Source: Bigelowiella natans CCMP2755 (lineage: Eukaryota > Cercozoa > Chlorarachniophyceae). From it: a stretch of DNA of 31,212 bases. The notes under the pieces were generated by a model that had not been told where the DNA came from, did no database searches, and saw nothing but the letters and a program-made list of their open reading frames with translations. Both the position numbers and the translations under genes were made by a program. Below are positions 19,615 through 28,933 of the stretch, piece by piece. Position 1 is the first letter of the stretch. Every line of letters begins with the position of its first letter. The DNA lies in contig ADNK01003113.1 in assembly GCA_000320545.1 (NCBI GenBank), forward strand, positions 20,001-51,212, written 5' to 3'.

Positions 19615-22401
19615 ATGCAATCTACACTTTTTGTATCAGTGGATATTCGTTCCATCCAACGAAACCCTCTATCCTCCTCGTAAAAAGTCAATGTGCAGCC
19701 TAATCTATCGTCTTGATTTCAATAGTTTGTATTTATTTTCCTGTAAAGTATCAACTTGATATTTAATTTACTAAAAGCATACAATCCGGTAACCGCCTTT
19801 GAGGAGCTGTATGAGCCTTACACGTCAAAAATTGGCGGCTTTCTTACATTGGCGGCATTCTTCATCCTTATTTCGTATTCATGGTTCGCAATCCTTGATG
19901 CTACGGATAGTTTCGAACCATACAGAGTAAGTGAGTAAGTTGTTAATATCATTATCATCTCAGTAAATAACGTTTTCTATGTATAGCTGACCAAACGGAA
20001 CGTAAGACCTGGGCGAAGTCTGGAGATAAATAGAGAAGATTTATATTTTTATTTCGAGAACCTAGATTCTAGTGCAACAACAACTTTTGAAGTAACGTGG
20101 CATCAGGTAATTGAAATCAAAGAATATCAAAATTCTAGTAAAGTTCCATCTAATCAAATGTATTTTACTGATAGTGCACTCGTGACGAATCCAAAGTACT
20201 TGCAAACTGCATTGCAATAGCAAATTCCCCCTGCATTCAAAGCACAGACGGAATATCGTCTATCACGGTTTAAATACACATTTTCTTGAGTAAAATTCTA
20301 TGCAATATTGACTCATTCATGTCAGGCAAGTTGTCCAAATGAAAATTTAATAGTAAGTTCTGGCCCACAAGGAAAGAAGATCCTTCTCACAGTAAGAAAT
20401 CCAGCCACATCTCCGACAAGTTCTCAGCCTTCTGGAAATTTTATAACAACCCTCATCAATCGCGGGAATGCAAATCTTAGGCGAGACTCAGGGTAACTTT
20501 CAAAAAGATGAGATTTGATTTCATATATATTTCGTTTCTTTATCCACTTTGTGTTTATCAGAATTGGTTTCGATGGAGTGCATCGACATAAGGTGTTTTT
20601 AGAATTTCTCCGTCAGATTCTCTCAAATATATCTAAAATACAGGTTGCATACGAAGCTGACGTTGCCAAAATTCTTCAATTATCTGCATCATTCTACGAT
20701 GTTGAGACAAATAGAAGATGGAAAAGCGGGAAAAGTACTTTCGGTACCTTCGAAACTAGACGTCGATTTCTTCTCGAGCAGGTCTTTTGAACAGCTATCA
20801 ATGTCGTGTTACATTACTTACTCAAATTGGTGATTTATAAGAACCCTGATAGCCCGAACTTTTTCTTCTCGGAGATGGTCATTAACAAAATTCCAATGAA
20901 TCTATTACACTGTAACTGATGCTTTAACTTCTGCAGATCAATTCGTCATCTGTTTCATCCGTTAATATAAGTTTTTCATGCGCGATCTCCGTTGACCCTG
21001 TTGAGGTGATTAATTTTTGAAGAATTCTGAAAACCTTGCAAACAGTTGTCTGTAAATTGACAGATTGATCTTGACTACCAAAGAAGAAATTTCTATGATG
21101 CTATTTCGAAGGTTTCTTTTCATAATGTGCGATTAAAGCGCATTTACTTACGTATGTTTAAAATTGTTGAAATTTGTTAGATCGGGGGCTGCGCTTCCCT
21201 GCTTTTGGTTTCCCTTCTTCTCTTTGGAAGGTGAAATTTTGCTTAATATTTTCGCACTTCATCATTCAATGAATTTCTTGTGTAGATTCGTCGTCAAAAG
21301 ATACTTCCGAAAAGAACGAGCCTTCAAACCAAGAAGTTTAATTATTAAGTTAAGATTTTATGAAATTGTCTGATCAATTGTAAATATACTGTAGAACTTG
21401 CATTTGTACATCTCCTGAATACAAAGAGGAAGCAATTAGAGAAATTTCAGAGGGAGGTATTTTGGCTTTTTCGGATAAAAATATTCATCTGATATACTTA
21501 TGACTTTTGATTAGCTTCGAGATTTAAGAGAACCGCTTGAGGTTCTTGGAGAAGCATTACACATACTAAAGGTTCATCAGAATTAGAATTAAAAGAGCAA
21601 AGTATATTAAAATAGACTATTCCTCATTACATAGGATGTGGATCCCTCACAGGAAGATCTGAACGATTATTTTCGAGATAAAGAGGTAGGTACTTCGCAT
21701 AGCTCTTCAAGCTATCCTGCAACACCAATTTCTTTCTAGGTACAAGAAATGGTCATTTTTTACGACGCCATCCAAAAGGTAGCTCTCAGAAAAGTCAAGA
21801 ATTTTTATCATCAGTTGCAAAATTAATAGGCCTTGCACATCAATCCAAGGGACTATGATGATCCTCTTAAGGAGTTAGATCTTAACATTGATTATAAACA
21901 AAAGGGAAAGGTAATGCATTCCTTCGAACGGATCACGTGATTGAATTAAATTCAGTTTAAAATGAGAAATTGATGTGATCGAATGCTAGGATTATCAACA
22001 TTTGACAGTAAAACAAAAAAGCACAGCGAAAGCGAAGGTAGGAAATCCCCAATCTGTTTGGTTCCCAGAATGACATATTTTTGATAGGAGCTCATGCTAG
22101 ATGGAGCTTTGAATCAGCTATCATTGAAGACAATTGAAAGACAACTAATGACGCTTCAATCATTTTTGAAGGTGAATCTAAGATGATATACAATCTAACC
22201 TACCACAAGTTTGCACCTTAAATCTATGTCTTCTTTCTTTACTGACGATAATATTATGATTGATCATATTTCACGAATTAAATTTTTTAAAAGGAAACGC
22301 ACAGAGATCTAAATCAAAGCCTTCGCAGACTGCCATCGAGTCAACAAATCAATGGACCTGTCTTTGGTTTCGTCTCATCAAATCGAGCTACAAATCAATG
22401 A
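19615..22401 (+). CDS. Two-pass membrane protein with coiled-coil tail, unknown
   Basis: Nineteen exons: 19615-19679, 19749-19926, 19987-20106, 20175-20267, 20326-20492, 20562-20592, 20644-20781, 20937-21005, 21064-21111, 21181-21230, 21286-21335, 21395-21456, 21515-21571, 21635-21685, 21740-21778, 21830-21910, 21990-22037, 22088-22171, 22294-22401; 1539 bases, 512 residues, one frame. Layout: a short N-terminal part, membrane segment 1 (about 50-70, starting SKIGGFLTLAAFF), a 230-residue domain with several cysteines, membrane segment 2 (about 301-319, starting SKIGGCASLLLVS), a basic stop-transfer stretch (VVKRYFRKERAFKPR), then about 180 residues of charged, heptad-like sequence. The central domain would lie in the lumen or outside the cell and the tail in the cytosol. 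Protist genomes encode uncharacterised proteins with this overall shape. No named family was recognised; ERGIC proteins were considered and rejected. The first exon is the least certain. Confidence 0.75.
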
Positions 22402-22479
22402 CTTGATGTATGATTGTGATTTTGAGTCTGTTCACACGAACAATACCATGCGCAATTTAATTTTAAATTGGAACAGTAT

Positions 22480-23120
22480 TGGTCTGCACGTCGATTTTAT
22501 GAGTGCCATGCTAGCATGCATCAAAGATGCGCGCGTGCAGTGCAGGACCTAGAGAACATGCTAGCATGTGATGCGGATCCTGTGTCAATTTTTTCCAACT
22601 CCTAGACCCGTGCTCATGCATGCTTGTCGCGAATGAGAATGTCTTGCACATTCAATCACGTGATCGTACTTTGGTCCTGATTTGCAAGGCTACTTGTGCA
22701 TGCCGCACACCTGATCACAATGCCAGAATGAACCAAGCTAGCAAGGTTGCTAGGTTGCGCAAATCTGATCATGTGATCATCACTACTTGCCACACATCTG
22801 CCCATGCCAGCTCTGGATTGTTAGCTAGCCAGAGCAGATGCAAGTGCCACTAGCTAGCTCTAGAGCTAGGCCATGTTGTTGTTCACAAATTTGCTCACAT
22901 GCAACGATGCCATGCCAGCACGTCTAGACGTGCACCAGCGAAAACTAGGAGGAACAAAATTGCGCTGAATGCGATCAGACACGTGAATGGAGAAACAACA
23001 TTTTCATGCGCAACGCTGCACCACAGCAATGACAATGATGGACACCATTGTGACAGTCTAACAGATCTGCTGATGAATTTGGGCTCAAAACAGCAGTCCA
23101 ACACATTTCACAAGTGACTA
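22480..23120. repeat. Palindromic-word island E
   Basis: Non-coding block just after the two-pass membrane protein gene. It is dense in CATG, TGCA, CTAG, GCTAGC and TGATCA words, for example ACATGCTAGCATGTGATG near 22557 and TAGCTAGCTCTAGAGCTAG near 22852. Short open frames inside it are not protein-like. Confidence 0.6.
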
Positions 23121-23537
23121 ATCTGCACTTGAAGGTTTGCACATCATAAAATCTAAATCATTGCTAAACGTGTTCACTGAAAAGTTGAAGTTGGAAACGG
23201 CAAGTACTGACGAACAGCAAAACGAATCATCGTAAAAAACAAATCAACCTGCAAACGAAGGAATGTGAACAACTTTAGAATTATCTAACCTGGGGTTGCA
23301 TGTCTCCTCCATTGAAGAATCCAAAAGACCGGTTTACATCTTGTAAAACATTTGCAGAATTCTGTTGAGGGGTTAACGTGCAACTTGAGATACTTGAATC
23401 TGAGACTCGTCTTGCTCTGCTTTGATTCTTCTTTGGCTATTAAGCATTCTCATGTCAGAACATTGTGATGGCACGCAAACTTATATTTGAAAGACACCGT
23501 GAACACTTTTGCAGATGCTGAGAGAGTTTTGGCTAAA
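23121..23537. other. Region without a supported gene
   Basis: AT-rich sequence downstream of the minus-strand unknown gene. No open frame, repeat or motif of note was seen. Confidence 0.5.
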
Positions 23538-24447
23538 TTATAACATATTAAAATTATGCAACGCTCGCCACCAAAAGGATGAAAAAGAGTTGCATTGAAT
23601 CTTTGGCTTTGCACCTCTACGACTTTGATTTTTGTTCCATTTAGGCATTCGATTTACTGGGTCTGAATTTGCCTGTTCACATTTCGAATCATTTGGTTGC
23701 GTCATCTGTTTTTGAAAGGAACATACCAAATCTAGCTCGATCCCAAGAATTCCAATCTCATTTTCAGATTTCTCAATTCTTGCTGGTTGAATGATGATTC
23801 TACTTTTATAGAATCTCATGGAACTACTTGGACGGTATTCTGAAGCATTTATTCAATTAAAAATACATAATTGATCGACTATGTAGTAAAGTACCGAGTA
23901 TCATCTGCTGACGTGGATTTTTCATGACAATCTCCGGCAACCAACTCCAGTGATATTTTTTTTTATGAATCCTATATATTTATGTTACTATTCAGGTATA
24001 AATTTTCAAGTTCAAACATTTTTGACTTACGTGAAGCCTTTAATCTCAGTGCCCACTAAGAGTACAATTTTATCATTTCGAATATTTTGATCACTCGTAT
24101 CCCCAAGATTAATCTTGTTGGATTTTCGAACTTGGCACACTATGTTCTCATCCCATTTATCATTCGGCAGTCCATTATTCCGATGGACCCATCTGATCGT
24201 ATGTAAATGTTTGCATGTTGTTTCGAATGTGAACAACCTCACACCCATTCATAATAAAATACAAATACATCTCGTTTTTGACAGAAAGCTATCGTAGTGT
24301 CAGCGATAATATTTTTGTTAAAACTTACAAACGTGCGAAGAGGCCACATGTGTTTTGAATGGGATCGGTTCCCTCATCACAGATGCTGTTGAAATCAGAG
24401 AAACATTTGATCTTTCCGAACATCCTTACTTTGTCATCTTCCATCAT
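23538..24447 (-). CDS. Unknown protein, four exons
   Basis: Exons 24329-24447 (from the double ATG at 24442-24447), 24031-24237, 23895-23971 and 23538-23839 join in one frame of 234 residues, with strong donors (GTAAGT at exons 1 and 2). The sequence is tryptophan- and basic-rich: FGKIKCFSDFNSICDEGTDP, CGLFARLLFTFETTCKHLH, WVHRNNGLPNDKWDEN, KIVLLVGTEIKGF, KYHWSWLPEIVMKNPRQQ, then a variable tail. A further intron could start at GTATGT (about 23733). The N-terminus may lie in an upstream exon, because an acceptor-like TTTCAG precedes the first exon at 24459. No family was recognised; short beta-strand-like segments suggest a compact globular protein. It is transcribed away from the coiled-coil gene across a duplicated promoter region. 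Confidence 0.55.
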
Positions 24448-24645
24448 GCTGCACAAATCTGAAAGCAATCATCCAGTTAATCAAATTTTGTACTTCACAC
24501 ACCGCATCATTCATCAAATAGAACAGAACTCTAGCAACTAACAACAAGGAATGAATCTGTTCGTCGTACGTTGGGAACAGTTGAACTCGATTGTGTTGTC
24601 CCAGGGGATGATTTTTGCTTCAATCCAAAACTAAATGGATTAAAC

Positions 24646-25285
24646 AATTTTGACAAACGCTCAAAACGAGGATTTATTTTCATCCTGGCGATGTCGCAGC
24701 ACAAAAATACTCCATATTTTCTTCCTTTAGACAATCCATAATTGTGAGCTACGTGCTAACAATTTTTGGCGGGGATGACAATAAATCGAAGGGATGACAA
24801 TACATCGAAGGGATGACAATAAATCGAAGGGATGACAACAAATCTTCCTCCGCGCAAACACGGAACAACGAATCAGGAGTCTATTCTGTTTGATTTACCT
24901 TCTATTTTGCTACTGCGACATCATCGCCATTAAAATGTTCCAACAATTTTGATCAACGGCCAAAACGAGGATTTATTTTCATCATGGCGATGTCGTAGCA
25001 CAAAAAGACTGAACATTTTCTTCCTTTAGACAATCCATAATTGTGAGCTACGTGCTAACAATTTTTGGCGGGGATGACAACAAATCTTCCTCCATGTAAA
25101 CATGGAACAATGAATCAAGAGTATATTCTGTTTGATTTACCTTCTATTTTGCTACTGCGACATCAACACCATTAAATGTTCCAACAATTTTGATCAACGC
25201 TCAAAACGAGGATTTATTTTCATCCTGGCGATGTCGTAGCACAAAAACACTGAACATTTTCTTCCTGTAGACGATCCATAACCAC
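24646..25285. repeat. Tandemly duplicated divergent promoter region
   Basis: Three head-to-tail copies start at 24646, 24945 and 25186. The first (299 bases) and second (241 bases) are near-identical apart from 57 extra bases, which equal three extra 19-base units in copy 1. The third copy is cut short at about 25285, just before the plus-strand coiled-coil gene. Conserved words include AACGAGGATTTATTTTCAT and TTTTGCTACTGCGACATCA. Confidence 0.9.
24772..24847. repeat. 19-base sub-repeat
   Basis: GGGATGACAATAAATCGAA occurs three times in a row (24772, 24791 with one change, 24810), followed by a diverged fourth start at 24829. It is present as a single unit in the second copy of the larger duplication. 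Confidence 0.92.
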
Positions 25286-25364
25286 CAGCTACGTGCATGC
25301 TAACAACTTTTCTCGACCAAACTTCCAAAATCCAAAAGCCCTCTCTTCAACGGAATTCACAGGC

Positions 25365-26881
25365 ATGCCATTTCGCTTTAAACGCAAGGATGAGCTATCA
25401 AATGCAGGAAGTTACCCAAACGTTCAAACTACATACCAAGCTTCACCTCGCAGTAGAGCACCAGATCCATTTTACCTACTAGAGAAGCAAAGTAAAGCAG
25501 GCGCATACACACATGGCGAGGACAAGGCATGCTATGAATCCATAGACAGGATGCAGCAAACAAACGGAGATGGCTATGATGAATCATTGCTAGAATCATT
25601 TCGTTCTGCAAACCATGATTGTAGTGAACTTGATGATCATTCGATCACTGATGATGACTCGCAAGTCAAATCTTACACCGGCCAAGTAAGATGCAATGAA
25701 CTCCAGAGCAATTGCTTGAATCAAAACAGTTCCAACACAAAATCTGTTACAGCTGAACCCAATATATTGCATAAAAATGTTTACTCTTCAACATCTAAAT
25801 TTATTGACGATGAATCTTCTTTAAGTGACGAGGCTTTATCGACTCAATGTCGAATTCAAAGTAGTAGTTTGCACTTAATGAACTTCGATGAGCATAAAGG
25901 ATCCCTTAAAGATGGTGCCTGTCCAGATGATGAGTTTGAAAATAGTAGAAGTTTCAGTCAATCTTGTGAAGATCTCAAGAACAACAAATATGACATTGCG
26001 CAATGCAAAGCTCAAAGAAAGAACGAAATGAAGTCTCTACATTTGTCATCCATGGCTATTGAGGATGATAATCGATTAACAACCAATAGGGAGGTAGCAA
26101 AAGTTCATGAGGCAGCTTTTATGCATAGAGCATCCAATTTACAGGGTGATACTTCTCCTTGTGTCAATACGGAGGTCCAAAATGAAGAAAGTCATGGTTC
26201 TAATACTCTGCCATTAAGAGTATCTGAAATAAAAAAGACAGATAGGCTTCTTCAGGAGGAAGATCCCATCATTGGAGAAGACTTTTCTGCACCAGAAATA
26301 GCAAATGGTATCGATATTGATGACAATTTGTGACCTTTATTTGTATAAATAATTTCGCTTGTTAGTAATTAAAGCTCTACAAGATAGAGAGAGTAAATTT
26401 CGTGACAACGACGAAAAAATTGAGAAGATTTTTGAGGAAGGCGTGACTCAAGTAAAAGGAAAATCTCGAAAAGAATTAGCAGAGATTACAGGTAAGTCGT
26501 TCGGGTAACACATATTTTGTTTGTCACGTCTTTATTCATTTTTCTAATTTGGTGCCTTCAGAGCAAATAATTACGTTCACAGCAAAGTTTGTAATGCCTT
26601 AAAGAGTAACTAAAATAATTTTAAGAATGAACATGAATGTGTATTCCTTTTTACTGTTTCCTACTTGCACGTAAATTTTTTGTTACTGATATTGATATGT
26701 ACCAAATCAGACGATTCCATGTTTGTCGCTGGAGTCAATAGTGCAAATGGATGAATCTTGTAATGCATTGTTGACGACACTAGAAGCAAAAAGAACTACA
26801 ATCAAGAACCAAATAGATTCTTTGGACAAAGTTGGAGATCTTCTAGAGAGCACATTGAAAGATTATAGTGAAAAGGACTAA
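25365..26881 (+). CDS. Acidic, Ser-rich protein with C-terminal coiled coil
   Basis: Exons 25365-26307, 26366-26491 and 26742-26881 give 402 residues from the first in-frame ATG (in GMPFRFKRKDEL). The frame is open back to the end of the repeat, so the start could be up to about 30 codons earlier or in an upstream exon. Residues 1-310 are hydrophilic, rich in Ser, Asn, Asp and Glu and probably disordered, with repeated acidic patches (SELDDHSITDDDSQ). Residues 315-402 are heptad-like, from ALQDRESKFRDNDEKIEKIF to KNQIDSLDKVGDLLESTLK. The end of exon 1 was chosen at GTATCG (26308) because it restores a continuous frame. No family was recognised; the shape fits an adaptor or cytoskeleton/kinetochore-type protein, which is speculation. 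Confidence 0.65.
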
Positions 26882-26911
26882 ATTTGTTCACGCACACTAT
26901 TTTCAGCGATC

Positions 26912-27005
26912 GTATGATCTAAACATGTAACCTAAGACTACTAATATGCAAGGCTAACGTACGATCTAAACATGTAACCCAAGACTACTGATATGCAGGT
27001 TAACA
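26912..27005. repeat. 47-base tandem duplication
   Basis: Two near-identical units, 26912-26958 and 26959-27005, differing at a few positions. They lie about 30 bases after the stop of the coiled-coil gene. Confidence 0.9.
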
Positions 27006-27049
27006 ACAAATAATTTTCGGCCTACTTATTTACCTGAGAGCCTTTATGA

Positions 27050-27640
27050 TAGCAAATGTTCATGTCTAGATGCAGTCACAGTGTGTCACAATGGTTACAT
27101 AGACAACAGATACCGGAGATAGAAGTCAAACAAAATGATAGTCAAATTGATTGGCGATGGGATAAATTCTGGAATTTGGAGGGATCATGTACGAAAGTAT
27201 GCACATTTTTGCACATCATGGGGATAGAGGACCTACTTGGTTGCCTTTCACACATCAGCACTTTGTAGCAGAAATGCATCACTAAGGCCGCTGCTATGAC
27301 TACATAAACACGTGCATGTCTAGATGTGCAGCATGCAAGAGCAATGGTCTAGCACGTACGATACATCGCAGATTGTGCATTGTTTTGCACACATGCAAAT
27401 GCCAATCTCTAGATCTAGTTGTTTCACACATAGGCCTCGCTAGCTCGCCCGCAAGTAGATTAAGTCAATATGTCATAGATGTTCAAGAGTGCATTTTAGC
27501 TCATTGCAAACAATCACAAGTGTGTCTCCTCGCAGTGGGCCACCAGCTAGCCAGGTCTAGTTTCAGCTCACATGTAGCATCTGCGATGTGCACATCGCAC
27601 ATGTCAATTGGACGATCAGATAAACCGTCATTTATTTTCT
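27050..27640. repeat. Palindromic-word island F
   Basis: Block between the convergent 3' ends of the coiled-coil gene and the mitochondrial carrier. It is rich in CATG, TGCA, CTAG and AGCT and contains an 18-base perfect palindrome (27583-27600, TGCGATGTGCACATCGCA). An open frame at 27316-27753 crosses it but has no protein-like features. Confidence 0.55.
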
Positions 27641-27914
27641 ATTCTTCATTCTTTAACAACAGAGATGTAGTCTCGAACACCGCCAACGAAATGCCACACC
27701 TTTTGACAACACACGATTTCATCTTAATGAGCAACACGAATACAATATATTGATAAAGTTGGGAAAACATCAACACAAACATACACAACCGATTGTTCAT
27801 CATCGACTCCCTGCTATGATTTTTTTTTTTAAATTCTCTAAAATGCTAGAAATTCAAAATTCGAGCGTCACAACTCTGGCTAATTAAGGCAAAGTCGGCG
27901 TTATTCTCTTTAAA

Positions 27915-28894
27915 TCAATCGCGCTTTCTTTCCCATTCATCCCCCGAAATTTGCCTCTCCGTACAACTTTCAAGACTATTTCTTGAACGAAAATTGCTCT
28001 CAATATACCCTGGAGCAAGCCACAAAACTCTGGCAAATGTACCACGGAAAAGGGCTGAGATCCCTTCTGAGGCCAAAATTTCCTGTACAATCTGGTGAGG
28101 AGATGCTCATTCAGGTCTCATGAAGGCGACGCGTATATGCATGTGTGTATATATGCACATATCTAGATATTATATTGCGAAGATTGTCATCAGAATGATC
28201 ATATGTGGTGCAGCGCCAAATAGTCCTTTCTACGACAAATAACAACGGTAGCGCCCACACAAAATTGATCCTATTTATTCTTTTTAAAAGTATTTTTATT
28301 TTACTAACTCGAACGGCGCCTTTCCCCTCTGTTCCTCTTGCTGAAACCTGCATCCTTGTTCGCACACAGTCCAGAGGCTGAGTGGCAGCTCCCGCTGCAG
28401 CCCCTGCCAAGACTCCCGAGACGAGCGAGACGTAAAATCGGTTGTGAGGCGAGGGAGACGATGATGATCCTTCTCGTCGTCCTAAACGTGCCCGCAGCGC
28501 CTCATAAGTAGCAAAATACAGGGACGAGAATGGCCCCCAGACAAAGACGCTGAGGATATAGCTGAAGAAGGGGTGAATGTACTATTGAGTCACTAGGGTC
28601 GCTGATACACTATTTATTGAGCGAATTATTGTTGCAGAAATAGCAAAGATCATTCACGCTCTGGAGCATAGAAACTTTGTACAAATCACCAAGGACATTT
28701 GTAACAGCGAGAAAAAGGATCCTCTCGGTCTATCATTGCTCAGTAGCACAAAGACACATACCCGCGATAAAGACCTCGAATGCCCAGCTGTTTGCAGAGA
28801 TCAAGAGCCCTAGATGATGATAATGCCTTCAATTCAACTAATTTATGTCCGAGTGTCCCCTCAGACCCCCTCCATATACAATATACAATATAAA

Positions 28895-28933
<39 letters not shown>

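Noticed and set aside
19756-22401. ERGIC/COPII-receptor identity for the two-pass membrane protein
   Set aside because: Two-helix layout is similar, but the ERGIC N-terminal and lumenal motifs are absent and the coiled-coil tail does not fit.
24543-24683. Frame beginning MKINPRFERLSKLF as first exon of the unknown minus gene
   Set aside because: It ends in phase 0 and joining it to the exon at 24458 gives an immediate stop; its start lies in the tandem repeat and is copied in all three units.
27316-27753. 145-codon plus-strand open frame
   Set aside because: Lies in palindromic-word island F, is Cys/His/Ser-rich in the way such words translate, and has no partner exon or domain.
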